Positions 10,245-21,569 are shown, numbered from the stretch's first letter. The stretch is 64,000 nt of DNA from Emiliania huxleyi CCMP1516 (GCF_000372725.1 NW_005200871.1:129829-193828); one strand, 5' to 3'. Notes: generated from the sequence alone by a model not told the origin. Program-made: numbers and translations.

Positions 10245-13200
10245 ATGGGTCTCTGCGCCTCCAAGCAGGTCGAGAATGGGGCCACTGCGGAGGATGACGC
10301 CTCGCGCGACATCAACTCCAAACTGGAACAGATGCAGCGCGAAGAGCAGGCCGTCACCAAGATGCTGGTCCTCGGGACGGGCGAGAGCGGGAAGAGCACT
10401 GTCTTCAAGCAGATGAAGCTTCTGTACTCGGTGCCGGATCCGCCGGCCAAGTTCGTGACGGTGGTCCGCGCCAACCTCTTTGGCAACACCCACGCCGTCG
10501 CCGCCGGCATGCAGAAGCTCGGCATCGACTTCCAGACGGACGAGGGACGGATGGCGTCCGACCTGCTTCTCAAGCTGCCGGCGGACGGGAACATCGAGAT
10601 GGACGCGATGTACCCCGCGGCGTTCGACGCGATGTGGGCCGACCCCGGCGTCCAGGCCGCCATCGCACGCTCCTCCGAGTTCCAGCTCAACGACTCGACG
10701 GCCTACTTTTGGGAGCGCGCGGTGAGCGCCCTCCGCTTGCGCCGCCGCCGTTGTCCGCGCCTCCCGCCATCCCGTCCGGAGCCCACCGCCGCCAGCCGAG
10801 CGGCGTAGATGAGGGCGCCAGCCCACCCACCCCAGTGTCCGGCGCCCTTGGGCCGGCGTCTGTGCCCGCCGCTCTCATGCCCGGCCTCCTGATTGCCCTC
10901 TCCGCAGGGCGACATCCTCCGGACAGACTTTGTCCCGACCCAGCAGGCTCGCTGCGGCCCCAGGCCCACAGCGGCACACCCCGAGAGCGGGGCGCTGGCC
11001 ACAGCTACGCTGCCGCCCCAGACCCGCAGCGGCGCGGCGGGGTTCCCTGGACGGAAGCACGCCACGACTGCGCATGTGGGTGTGAGAGGGCGAGCAGCGG
11101 TCGAACTCCTCCCTGTCCCCGCCACACTCGCCTCTGGCTCCGGAGCCGCCGCCACCGTGGCACCGCCAGCCGCCGCTGCCGCACATCCTTGTTGCCGACG
11201 CGCCCGCCTCGCCGCCGCCTCGTAGGACGTGCTGCGAGCTCGCGTGCGGACGACGGGCATCGTGCAGCAGAACCTCGCCATCAACGGCCGGCGCTACTCG
11301 ATGTTCGACGTCGGCGGCCAGCGCAACGAGCGTCGGAAGTGAGACCGCGTCTCTTCGCCGCTGCCGCTGGGGCGCGGGGGCTTCTCGGAGCTGTCTCGGA
11401 GCCTTCCCCGTAGGTGGATCCACGTGTTCGACAACGTGACCGCCATCATCTTCGTGACGGCAGTCTCCGAGTTCGACCAAGTGCACACACGCAAGCACAC
11501 ACACACACGCACACACACACACGCCCACGCGCACTGGGCCTTGCACTCTGAATGCCGTGGGGCTCCTGTCGCCTAGACGTGGAGTCGCGAGGGACTAGCC
11601 TGGCCCTTGCCCCACCGCCTTGTGTGTGTGGAGAAGGTCCCCTTACCTTACCTTACCCTTGAGCAGGTGCTGTACGAGGACGAGAGGTGTGGACAGCGTC
11701 TCTTCACACCCACTGCTGTGAACAGGTGCTGTACGAGGACGAGAGCACCAACCGCATCGACGAGGCGCTGCGGCTGCCTCGAGCAGAGCCCTTAATTAGT
11801 CGAATTTAATTGATTCATTTGGTGTAATTAATTGAAAGGCGCTGCGGCCTCGAGCAGAGCCTTTCAAGCTCCGACACCCCCTCATCGAACCGACTCCATC
11901 CTCAGGCGCTGCAGCTCTTCCAGCAGATCCTCGCGCACCGCTCCTTCCACAACACGTCGATCATCCTCTTCCTCAACAAGCGCGAGACTCGCCGAGAATA
12001 CCCGAGATTGTACGAGACAGCACGAGATGACTCAGAGCTGTTGAAGAGCTCCCCACGGCTGCCGCAGCCAGAGCAGACGCTGAGGAGACCACGCCACACC
12101 TCGATGGGCCAGGCGCGACATCTTCCAGAAGAAGCTCGAGCGCGGCGTGCCCCTCACTGTGTGGGACAAGGAGTACACCGGCGGGGCCGACTACCACTCC
12201 GCCATCGACCACGTCAAGGCGCGCTTGCATCATTCTTAATTAGCTCGTTACTCGTCCTCAACCATTAAGTAATACCACTCCCATCGACACTTACTATTAC
12301 TCAATTACTTACTATTACATATATCTAATGAATTAGCTACTCGTCCTTAATGATTAATTAACACCACTCCGCCATCGATCTCAAGGCGCGCTTCCTCGCG
12401 CTCAACGACCGGCCTGAGCAGCGCCAGATCTACGCGCACGCGACGTGCGCCACCGACTCGGACAACATGGAGTTCGTGATGGCGTCCGTGTTCGACATCA
12501 TCCTCAAGGAGACCCTGCCGCGGGATGGGACCGCCGCCCACCCGCCAGGAGCCTTCCAGGAGCCCTCCAGCGACCTGCCCATAGGAGAACCTGCGCAAGA
12601 TGGACGAGGGGACGGCGGACGCCCTCGAGACGGGCGGCGGCGGCGTCTCGGCGGTCAAGTCTCCCGCACCGTACGCCGAGGACACGGTCATCCTGGCGGC
12701 GTGCTTCTTCACGGACTCGCTCTCGGAGCGGATGGTGCTGACGGACGCGCGAGACGCCGCGCGGCTCCCCGCCGTCGAGCTGCAGCGCGGCCGCATCTCC
12801 GACGCAGAGTGGCGGTGGTGCATGGCGCTGGGCAAGGGGGTGCCCCCCTCGACGCAGATGCAGACCTCGCACTCCGAGATCGGCTCCTTCGCCGGCAACT
12901 TCAAGGACGGAGTGCGCGCGCTGCGCAAGCTGCTGGCCATGCCGGACGGCGCCGAGCTGGGCTGGCTGTACGACACGCCGTGTTTCTTTTTCTCTGAATT
13001 TCTTTTCGTCTCTAGGCGCCGAGCTGGGCTGGCTGTACGACAAGCCCATCTACCTCGAGCACTCGCGGCTCACCGTGCTGCTCTGCGTGCGCAAGCTGCC
13101 CGAGGAGGTTCGCGCCTACTTCCCTCCCGGCGCGATGAAGCACCCGGTCTCGTGGCGCGTGCACGAGGAGTTTGAGGACGCGACGTACCTCAAGTACTCC

Positions 13201-15304
13201 GGGCAAGACACGGTCGCCGCGCCGTGCAAGCCCCCGCCAAAGGACGAGGAGCTCAACCCGTTCTAATGAATTAACTACCAACTAATGAACCAGTCACTCA
13301 ATTAGTTCTTCAATACTTATAGGAGTTCAACCCGTTCGCGCCCAACCCGGTCCGCTTCCGCTGGTTCAAGGGCGCGGTGCTCTTCAACTCGCAGGTCGAG
13401 AAGATCCCGGAGCGCGGCGTCTACCTTGGCATCCTGCGTGTCGTCTCGACGCCGTCCGGCTTCAAGGCGATGGTCGAACGATTGCACCCTCGTCATGATT
13501 CACAACTAACTAGTTAAAATAATGAACGGATGCAGGTGATGGTCAACGAGCACAACCGCGTGATGACTCATCACTAGCTAATTAATAATTAATGAATGCA
13601 TCAAAGGTGATGGTCAACGAGCACAACCGCGTGATGACTCATCACTAGCTAATTAATAATTAATGAATGCATCAAAGGTGATGGTCAACGAGCACAACCG
13701 CGTGATGATCCCGCACATCTTCCTCACCTCGCAGCAGCTCACCGACGAAGAGCGGGCGTGGGCGCACGGCGTGCGCGTGCGGTGGGAGCGGGGCGTGCCG
13801 CTTCTCGAGGGCGCCACGCCCAACCGCGGCTGGCTCGGGCCAGAGGTGACTGGCGGAGGAGGGAGGGCGACCTTCCACTTAACTAGTTATCCAGTGTTAG
13901 TTATTGGTCGAATCAGGTGACTGGCGAGGAGGGGGCGACCTTCCGCGAGAAGCTCTGGTGGGCGATCGGAGAGGCGACCGAGCGCGGCTCGGCGTTCGGC
14001 CTCAATGTAATAAAAACGACTGAAGAATGAATCATTCATCGACAGGCAAAGGAGCGGCTCGGCGTCGGCGGTGGGCCGTCGGCTGGCGCTACGAACGCAG
14101 TCAACGAGGCGTCGCCGCTCGGCGTGCTCTGCGGACCCGTGAACGGCGCTTCTTCACACCGCCGGCCGTGCGAGGGCAGGCGGCGCCGCTCGGCGTGCTG
14201 TACGACCACGAGGCGATCGATATCGACGAGCGCGGACACATACAGCTGCTGCTCTTCTGCTCGCTGGTGAGTGAGGGGCGGGGGGCGGGTGGGTGGGTGG
14301 GTGGGTGGGTGGGGGGGGGGGGGGGGGGTAGTGCGGACATACACAGCGGTTCTCTTCTGCTCGCTAGTGGAGGGTGGGGTAGCTTGGCGCATCCTTCGCG
14401 GACCCTTCTCGGACCCTTCCCGCAGGTGGAGGACGAGTCGGAGCTGCTGCCGGGGCACGTGTGGGTCGACCGCAAGGTGCTCCTAATTAAGGCCTTCTGC
14501 TTAATTAATTGCTTGATTATTAAGCACGTGTGGGTCGACCGCAAGGTGCTCGAGACGCAGAACATGCGCTTCATGTGCCCGAACACGCTCTCGTCCATCG
14601 TCTCGCGGCAGGTCTGCCTCCCCATCTCCCCATCTCTCCCCATCTCTCCCCATCTCTCCCCATCTCTCCCCATCTCTCCTCATATCTCGTTCATCGTCCC
14701 GCAGGTCTGCTCAATTACTTAGAGCTAGTTAGTGGCAGCACCTTCGAGCGGTCCGCCCTCCCCCGCAAGCCTCGCCCGCACCCTCACCCTCGCCCTCGCC
14801 CTCCCCTTCAAGGGCGCGCTGCAGCGAGAGCTGGCGTCGATCGACACGGGCGCGACAGTCGACACCCTCGAGCCGTGAAGAGGCTGGGCGCCCCTTCACA
14901 CGCCTGGCTGTGAACAGGCGTGACGGTCGACAACATGGAGCTGATGGCGCAGATGCGGGCGCACAAGGAGGCGCTCAAGGAGAAGATCGCGGCGCTCTCC
15001 GACGCGCAGCGGCCGCTCCGCTGGGTCAACCGCGTCATCTCGTGGTGCGCCGACAAGCGCCCCTCCTTCGCTGACGGCGTGCCCGGCGCGGAAGGCGCGG
15101 CACACTTCCGCGCACACGCACGCCCGCGCCGGCGGTGGCGGGGGGAGCCGCGTCTCTTCACACCTGCCGGTGTGAACAGGCCTCTCGACCGACGAGCTCG
15201 TGGCGGAGGCGATGCGGCGCAACACGGCCGTGTCCGAGCTCAAGCAGGCGCGTCGCGCGCTCCTGGCCGAGCATCTCCCGCCGCCCAGCCGCACCTCGGG
15301 CTGA
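10245..15304 (+). CDS. Heterotrimeric G-protein alpha subunit fused to a long C-terminal extension (20 exons, about 880 aa)
   Basis: Exons: 10245-10721, 10908-10946, 11226-11338, 11414-11480, 11726-11764, 11906-11979, 12113-12218, 12386-12508, 12585-12948, 13016-13248, 13323-13466, 13678-13845, 13917-14006, 14046-14108, 14180-14266, 14426-14476, 14546-14611, 14813-14849, 14918-15094, 15180-15304; frame kept throughout. Residues 1-351 are a complete G-alpha: MGLCAS (N-myristoylation Gly2, palmitoylation Cys4), P-loop GTGESGKS (44-51), switch I VRTTGI, switch [18 protein letters not shown], and TCAT. It binds and hydrolyses GTP at the inner plasma membrane. Where G-alpha should end (FDIILKENLRK) the frame runs on ([13 protein letters not shown]) for about 529 residues, unrecognised, with a late helical region ([18 protein letters not shown]). 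Donors: 8 GT, 9 GC, 2 GA; every acceptor is AG before G. Confidence 0.85.
11527..11595 (-). repeat. Dispersed repeat R2 (copy 1) beside a CA-rich run
   Basis: Reverse-complemented, this reads CTCCACGTCTAGGCGACAGG then CATTCAGAGTGCAAGGCCCA, and is clearly related to 34812-34880 and 35774-35850. All lie next to or near (CA/GT)n and intron or intergenic DNA. Confidence 0.7.
11687..11725 (+). repeat. Introner core with 20-bp flanking exon duplication
   Basis: The core GTGTGGACAGCGTCTCTTCA...CTGTGAACAG is bracketed by two copies of GTGCTGTACGAGGACGAGAG (11667-11686 and 11726-11745). Only the second copy continues into the conserved G-alpha sequence ([15 protein letters not shown]). Confidence 0.85.
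13536..13677 (+). repeat. Two identical 71-bp intron units
   Basis: Units 13536-13606 and 13607-13677 each start with the exon sequence GTGATGGTCAACGAGCACAA and end CATCAAAG. The third copy of the exon start at 13678 begins the functional exon ([15 protein letters not shown]). Confidence 0.9.
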
Positions 15305-15758
15305 CGATGCTTGCGCTGCCGGAGGAAGCCAGCAGAGAGGAGTTTGTGGCACACCACCACCATGTGTGGAGAGCCGGCCTCTCCGTGCCGCTCCTCTCTC
15401 GCATCGCACGCGCTTGCTCACGCCGGCGGGCGCGGGCATGAGGCCAAGCGGCTTGTGAGAGGACAAACGGTGCATGAGCAGCCACGACAGAGATCACATC
15501 GCGATCAAACAGTGAGAGAATTCATTATTGCCGCCGCCCCGTGGCCCGTGCGGGCGCGGACAGAGAGGCGAGAAGAGAAGCGCATCAAAGCAGCAAGAGG
15601 GTAACGTCGTACGAGTACGGTATTGACTCGGTTGTGTCATGAATTTCACGTTTACCCAGCAGGCACCCAAACCCCTAAATGCTAAAACCCCTAACCCCCA
15701 AAACCCTAAAGAATACTAACGCCCCAAGGGCCCCCCTCGACATCGACTATCATCGCGG
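15305..15758. other. Intergenic between convergent genes, with telomere-like C/A repeats
   Basis: No gene. Positions 15664-15712 hold several CCCTAAA/CCCTAAC-like blocks with irregular spacing. Confidence 0.5.
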
Positions 15759-16527
15759 CTAGCGCTCCTTCGAGCACTCCACACATGCGCCGCACCCATT
15801 CCACGTGCACCGCTCCTCCCACAAGTCAGTCTTCCCGCCACAAAAAGGCTTGCAGCTAGCCTCCGGCGCGGTGGGGGCAGGGATAGGCTGGAGGCACGCC
15901 GGACATCCACCGCAGCCGCCCCAGTTGCACTTGTCGGTCCACCCTTCGGTCTTGTCGACACAGAAAGGCTTGCACTCCGCCGGCGCTGCAGCAGGCGGTG
16001 GGCGAGGCTGCACGGTTAGCCCAGGGCACACGTCGCATGCTCCGCACCCATTCCACATGCATTTGTCCTCCCAGGTGTCGGTCTTCGTGGTGCAGAAGGG
16101 CCTGCAGGAGGCTTCGCGTGCTTGCCGCGCCGTCGCTATGCACTCGGAGCATCCACCGCAGCCGTTCCACTTGCACCTCACCCCCCAAGGGTCGGTCTTA
16201 TCGGCACAGAACAACATGCACGTTCTGGCTGCTACAGGGGGCGTCGTAACGCACCCGATCATCTGAGGGTGTTTGGCGCAGTACTCGGCTTCGTCCATCC
16301 CCTCTGCGCACGCTAGGCAGTCCGCGGTCATCGCGCGGCAGCAGGCTCGCGGCGGTGGCAACGGGGGTGAGACGGGGGGCAGTTGCGGAGAGGGGGCGGG
16401 TGGCGACGCTTCGGGCGGCGGCCGTGCAAACGCCATCATAGCACGGCTTCCAGTGGTCACAGGTGTACCCAAAGCATGTGCTTGGACAGGCTGTGGCTTC
16501 GAGGCCGAGGGCGATGACGAATGCCAT
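15759..16527 (-). CDS. Cys-rich repeat protein, probably secreted (frame change in the N-terminal part)
   Basis: The C-terminal 200 residues contain four copies of a module of about 40 residues: C-x2-FC-x2-KTD-x-W-x2-KC-x-WNGCGAC-x2-C (e.g. CKPFCVDKTEGWTDKCNW, CRPFCTTKTDTWEDKCMW), separated by Pro/Ala linkers. A Pro-rich segment (PPPEASPPAPSPQLPP) precedes them. Upstream, in another frame, lies MAFVIALGLEATACPSTCFG then YTCDHW, which looks like a short signal peptide plus a Cys-rich domain. The two frames meet near 16440-16470, where either a small intron I cannot place or a 1-2 base error or mutation is needed. The even Cys content and linkers argue for an extracellular, disulfide-bonded protein; its function is unknown. 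Confidence 0.6.
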
Positions 16528-17519
16528 GTGGAAGGTACCGCCGTGCTGGCTGATCCACGCTCTTGGCATCACTTGAAAGGACCCAACGACGCGTTACTGT
16601 GTCAGGGTTGTGAGATGCTGCTGCGGATGCACGTGGAGAGCGTGCGGCTCGAGCGATCGTCACGACGACTGCAGCGAGTCTCTTCCGCCACTGTGGCGAG
16701 TAAAAGGGAACGGCAATTTGGCCAATCGCCCAAAAATGGCGAGCACAAATTGGCAATGGGGATTGGGGAAAAGAAACCATTGCGCGGCCTCCCAAACGTG
16801 TGGTCTTTGAGCACAAAATGCACTTGGGGGCACAGGACGCGGTACAAACGGGGTATACGCCAAAGGGCACGGGCTACCAGCACGGGCCGCGTGCGGCGTT
16901 CACTCGAACGCCATGCACATGGCGCGGAGCATCATCGGGTTCCCCCCGCATGCTATTGCACACAGGCTTTTGCAAGCGGCTGGTCCGAGGTTCGGTTCCT
17001 CCCGCATACTATTCATGAAGGATGGGCAACATGAAAATGTGTATCGCGCGCCTTGCGGGGAAAAGAAGAGCACCGCTTTTTGCTGCCGTTTGTGTCGCTC
17101 GCGCGCTCGCTCGCAATGCCGTTAGCGATAAGCCAAAAGCGCTCCGGGGGAGCCAAGTTTTCCGCTAGTGCCTCTCGCAACGCCGGGCGGACAGGGACGC
17201 ACGTCGCGCCGTTCGACGGAAAACGAGAATTCTGCGGCACTCGAGAAACGAGAAACCAGCCTCCGGCGACCCGCGGACGCCGGTAGCCTCAGCCGCCGAA
17301 AGGGGGATGTTGCTTTGGTGGTGGCGCCGGCTTTGATTGATTCCTTGCTCGCAGCGCCCCCGCCGCGATTCCACAGTCCTAGTGGCGCTTCGCGTCCGAC
17401 AAGGCGAGCACCCTCTCGCTCGCACCGACGGGGAGCACGCTCCAGTAGTTCGAGGGCCCAAGTCTCCTTGTCGGCGACACGCCTCCATTTTCGCTGCTGC
17501 CTTCAGCACAGGCCTCAGC
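16528..17519. other. Divergent intergenic region
   Basis: Lies between the Cys-rich gene (-) and the ARM gene (+). An open frame runs into the ARM gene from about 17337, so the ARM start could lie further upstream. Nothing else is recognised. Confidence 0.45.
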
Positions 17520-18608
17520 ATGGTTCTCGACGAAATCATTGTCGCAGCGGTGTCAGCAGCAGTTCCCGTTCTCCTTACCGCAGTGCTCCCGACGAAGTGC
17601 TGCGCGTGGCCTGGGCCTGTGAAGACACCGAGCACCGATCGAAAAGTTGATGCAAACAAGGCGGAGGCTGTTGACGACGCGCGGAGTGTTTCCGATGGAA
17701 ACGCGGACGAGGTGCTTCAGCCATCTTCAGAGGTGCGAAAGTTGGTGGCGCAGCTGCGCTGCGGAGGGGACGGGCAGAGGGAGCAGGCCGCGAGGGAGCT
17801 GTGCAGCCTCGCTAGCAACTCGGATAACAACAGGGTGGCGATTAGGGAGGCGGGCGGCATCGCGCCACTGGTGGCGCTGGCTCGCGGCGGCACGGACGGG
17901 CAGAAGAAGTATGCCGCGTGGGCGCTGGCGACCCTCGCTTACAACGACGGCAACAAGGTGGCGATCGCAAAGGCTGGCGGCATCCCGCCGCTGGTGGAGC
18001 TGGCTCGCGGAGGCTCGGACAGGCAGAAGGAGATGGCCGCGGGGGCGCTGCGGAACCTCGCTGTCAACGCCGACAACCAGGTGGCCATCGCAAAGGCGGG
18101 CGGCATCGCGCCGCTGGTGGCGCTGGCTCTCGGCGGCACGGACGGGCAGAAGGAGTATGCTGCGGGGGCGCTGGTGAGCCTCGCTTGCAACGCCGACAAC
18201 CAGGTGGCGATCGCGAGGGCGGGCGGCATCGCGCCGCTGGTGGCGCTGGCTCGCGGCGGCACGGACGGGCAGAAGGAGGAGGCCGCGAGGGCGCTGACGT
18301 GGCTCGCTCTCAACGCCGACAACAAGGTGGCGATCGCGAGGGCGGGCGGCATCCCGCCGTTGGTGGCGCTGGCTCGCGGAGCCGGAGGCACGGACAGGCA
18401 GAAGGAGCAGGCCGCGAGGGCGCTGGGGAACCTCGCTTGCAACGCCGACAACAGGGTGGCGATCGCGAAGGCGGGCGGCATCGCGCCTCTGGTGGCGCTG
18501 GCTCGCGGCGGCACGGACCGGCAGAAAGAGTTGGCCGCAGTGGCGCTGCGGAACCTCGCTTACAAAAACGCCGACAACCAGATGGCGATTGCAAACGCAG
18601 GGTGGTGA
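17520..18608 (+). CDS. Armadillo-repeat protein (about 362 aa)
   Basis: The start was chosen at the ATG opening MVLDEIIVAAVSAAVPVLL, a hydrophobic N-terminus shared in style with the gene at 27519 (MEALASAALAAAVPVVL). From about residue 75 there are eight consecutive ARM-type repeats of about 42 residues, with the pattern GGIAPLVALARGGTDGQKE-x-AA-x-AL-x-NLA-x-NADN-x-VAIA-x-A. ARM repeats form a right-handed superhelix that binds extended peptides. Repeats are highly alike at DNA level (126-bp period, with one 3-residue insertion, GAG, near residue 285). It is intron-free. The last repeat is cut short (MAIANAGW). It could be a scaffold of unknown partner; the family is strongly expanded in this window. 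Confidence 0.85.
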   Translation: MVLDEIIVAAVSAAVPVLLTAVLPTKCCAWPGPVKTPSTDRKVDANKAEAVDDARSVSDGNADEVLQPSSEVRKLVAQLRCGGDGQREQAARELCSLASNSDNNRVAIREAGGIAPLVALARGGTDGQKKYAAWALATLAYNDGNKVAIAKAGGIPPLVELARGGSDRQKEMAAGALRNLAVNADNQVAIAKAGGIAPLVALALGGTDGQKEYAAGALVSLACNADNQVAIARAGGIAPLVALARGGTDGQKEEAARALTWLALNADNKVAIARAGGIPPLVALARGAGGTDRQKEQAARALGNLACNADNRVAIAKAGGIAPLVALARGGTDRQKELAAVALRNLAYKNADNQMAIANAGW

Positions 18609-18868
18609 TAGCAGGCGGCCACTCGCGTCGGGCACACTCGCACGGCAGCATTCAGCATTCCGCGATGTGTCCGATGAAACGCTCACAAAATGCTGTTGGT
18701 CGGTCCGTCAAGTCCGCTTCCTTCCACACAAGCCACAGAGGTCAGAGCTCTGCACAGCCCACCCCGACGCAATCGACGCCCGTCCCGCTCGACTTCCCGC
18801 TCTCGATAGTAGCCGATAGCAACCGACGAGAGAGGAGGGCCCGCCCCCGCCAGCGCCTCTGGCCCGCC

Positions 18869-21569
18869 TCAGCTCAAGACGCGACGAAAGTGCTCGTACA
18901 GGCCGAAGAAGACGCCGATCAGCGGCGCGTAGTAGAGCGTGCGACACCTAGAAAAGAAGCAACGCATGAAGAAGAAATACGTGGGTGTGCCTCGGCGTTG
19001 TGCAGAGAGCGGCACCTAGAAAGAAAATGCCGCGGTAAAAAAGAAATACACCGGGGGAGTGCGTAGTACAGAGCGCGGCACGTGATCCCGCGCAGCAGCG
19101 TGCACGCGCCTTGCTCTCGCACTAGGTCCACGCCTGTTCACAGCTAGAGGTGTGAAGAGACGCTGTTCACAGCTAGAAGGCGCCTTGCTCGCGGACGAGG
19201 TCCACGCCTACAAAAAAGAAATACAGCTGCGCAAGAAGAAGAAATACATCGCCCCGCTCGCGGACGAGGTCCACGCCGAGCTGGACGGCGCCGCGAGGCC
19301 TGCGCGAGGGGAGGGAGGGAGGGTGGCGCCGCGTCGCTGCTCTCGGTCGTACCTCGGCTAGATCGCGGTTAGCTCTGGCTAGTTCACGGGCACCTCGGCT
19401 AGATCTCGGCTGTATCTCGGCTAGACCTCGGCTAGACCTCGGCTATCTCTCGGCCAGCTCACGGTAGCTCTCCAGATCTCGGCTAGATCTCGGTTGCATC
19501 TCCGCCTGCTCCCGTCGGCGGGCGCGTCCTGCGTAGTCGCGTGTGTCACCAGCACGTCGAGCGGCGTCGTCACCGCGGCGGCGAGGGCGCCTGTTGGAAC
19601 TGCAATTCATGGTTAATAACCAATCATGATTCCTCGTCGTCAGCGCGGCGGCGAAGGCGCCTGTTGGAACTGCAATTCATGGTTAATAACCAATCATGAT
19701 TCCTCGTCGTCAGCGCGGCGGCGGGCGCGCCTCACGAAGTAGAATTACTCATGAGCACTCAAGAGCTAGTCCTCGGACCGTCGTCAGCGCGGCGAGGGCA
19801 CCCGCAAAGACGCCCGCCAGCAGGTCCAGCGGGAGGCCCTCGACCACCTGTTCACAGCACCACGCCGTGAAGAGACGCCGTTCACACTCACACCAGCCGA
19901 GCGGGAGTTTGCCGGCGGCGGGGGCAGCGGCGCCACCGCGTCGGCGGCGAGCTCGCTGACTCCCGAGCCTAGGAAAAGAAATCCATTCGGTGAACAAGAA
20001 GCACACATCGCGCCGTTGGCTCGTCTGGCTACTGAACCTAGAAGAGAAAATGCAGCGGGTGAAAAAGAAGTACATCGGGCGGCGTTCGCTCGCTGGCTCC
20101 AAGAGCCGAGGTCGCTGCCGAGCTCGTGCAAGCGAAGGGCGGCCTCTTGCAGCCGCTGCTTTGCCTCTGCGTACGCCGCGACTTGCAGCCTAGAAAAAGA
20201 AATATGCGGTAAAAAAGAAAAAAAGACGGCCGGTCCTCCTTCATCTGCGGCTGGCAGCCCTCCGAACGGCACGTCGCGCACCAGAATCGCCGCCCACGAC
20301 GCCTTTCCAGCCGAGAGGAGCCGAAGTCCGCCGTGATGCGTCGAAATGAGCCGAGAGGAGCCGAGATGATCCGAGATGAACCGAGAGATGAACCGAGATG
20401 CGCCGAGATGCGCCGAGATTGCCCGAGATTGCGCCTTCCAGCACTCTGTGTCGATGTCGGCGAGCGCGCGGTGCCACCCTCCCAGCCCCAGCCCCCCCTC
20501 CTCGCCGCCCGCGCCGCTCGCGGTCTGAAGCCGCTTGCACAGTACCTCCGCGGGCAGGCGCAGCACCTGGGGAGATTTGCGGGAGATTGTGGGGGAGATT
20601 GCGGGAGATTGCACAGCTCCTCGGCGGGCAAGCGCAGCACCGAGCCAGCCGCGTCTCCGACGGCGCCACTCAGCATGAGGGTGAGCGTCTATTTCACCAT
20701 ATCATCAGAGGGTGAGCGTCTATTGCACCATAAGAGGGTGAGCGTCTGTTGCACCATATCATCGGAGGGTGAGCGTCTTTGCGCTTGGACGGGGGGTGGG
20801 GCGTCAGCACAGAGGGTGCTGAGGGGGTGAGTACGGCAGGAGCACACCACGCAGGCGAAGAGCCCCTCTTGTGTGCTGTGTGTTGCACCCCCGGCGCGGT
20901 TAACCTCGGCACCGTGTGTTCGTGTGACTTCTCCAGCGTTCGCAGGGAGCATGTGTCTTGGCAGGTCCATACCATGCGGCCGCATGGTGCATCGGGGACC
21001 CCTACCCCACGGGCCGAACATCCCCCCGCACCCACCCCGGTACCTGAACCCATACGGTCTTTGGCATCTGCGACCGCCGCCAGGTGGCTCGCAAACCACG
21101 GCGAGGAGTAGGCGAGGGTGCGGCTTAGCTCCTCGGAGACCATCAGAAAGACCGCGGCGTCGGGCGCCTCCTTAAGCACGTTCGCGGGCAGGCCCGTGTA
21201 CAGGCCCGTCATCAGTCGCGGCCGCGCCGGCTCGTCCGGTGCGGGACGCCGGCGTCGAAGAACCGGAGCACGAGCGGGCGACACAGTGTATGCGTCCGAC
21301 TGCAGCCGCGTCTTGAGCGTGTCGATCGGATGGAGCAGCGCCGTCGCCATCGCTGAGGCGGCAAAGGCAGCCTTCGCGTTGAGGGCGAGCGAGCAGCCGC
21401 CGTCGTCAATCAGCGTCAGCGAGGCACAGCGACGGCCGGCGCGGGCGCGGCAGAGACCAGAAACCGCGAACGCGGCCCTCGCGTGAAGCACCGGGCAAAA
21501 GTCGACTGCAGCCGCTGAGGTCGCTACCAACAAGGCTGCCAGCACGGCCCGGATGGCACGAGCCGTCAT
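18869..21569 (-). CDS. Mitochondrial carrier family (SLC25-type) protein with an ER-type leader, many introns
   Basis: Three carrier repeats are visible: HPIDTLKTRLQ (repeat 1, exon 21075-21569), LRLPAEVLCKRLQT (repeat 2) and TTPLDVLVTHATTQ (repeat 3, near 19500-19590), each matching P-x-[DE]-x-x-[KRT]. The C-terminus CRTLYYAPLIGVFFGLYEHF (exon 18869-18947) is typical of the last helix. Exons I can place: 21075-21569, 20641-20688, 20435-20566, 20259-20302, then from 20189; the rest are approximate. The N-terminus MTARAIRAVLAALLVATSAA looks like a signal peptide followed by a transit-like stretch, unusual for mitochondria and suggesting the plastid envelope in a complex-plastid alga (inference). 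Repeat 1 resembles S-adenosylmethionine carriers, but the substrate is not proven. Several introns have T-rich cores (TTTCTTTTTTACC...TTTCTTTCTAG). Confidence 0.7.
19133..19180 (-). repeat. Introner core in the carrier gene
   Basis: CTGTTCACAGCTAGAGGTGT-GAAGAGACGCTGTTCACAG, i.e. the introner core in minus orientation, matching the host gene's strand. A second copy lies at about 19849-19889. Confidence 0.8.
19575..19720 (-). repeat. 70-bp tandem unit in an intron of the carrier gene
   Basis: The string CTGTTGGAACTGCAATTCAT occurs at 19591 and 19661, and GCGCGGCGGCG flanks recur at 19641 and 19711, giving a 70-bp period. AT-rich cores (GGTTAATAACCAATCATGAT) lie between copies of coding sequence. 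Confidence 0.85.

Noticed and set aside
15664..15712. Interstitial telomere
   Set aside because: CCCTAAA/CCCTAAC-like words are present, but spacing is irregular and the tract is short, so chance or a decayed simple repeat is as likely.
17727..18686. Antisense proteins rich in RDRHLVVGV over the ARM genes (also near 27513-28535, 44.5-45.8 kb)
   Set aside because: They are the reverse frame of 126-bp ARM repeats, which stays open because of GC-rich codon structure.
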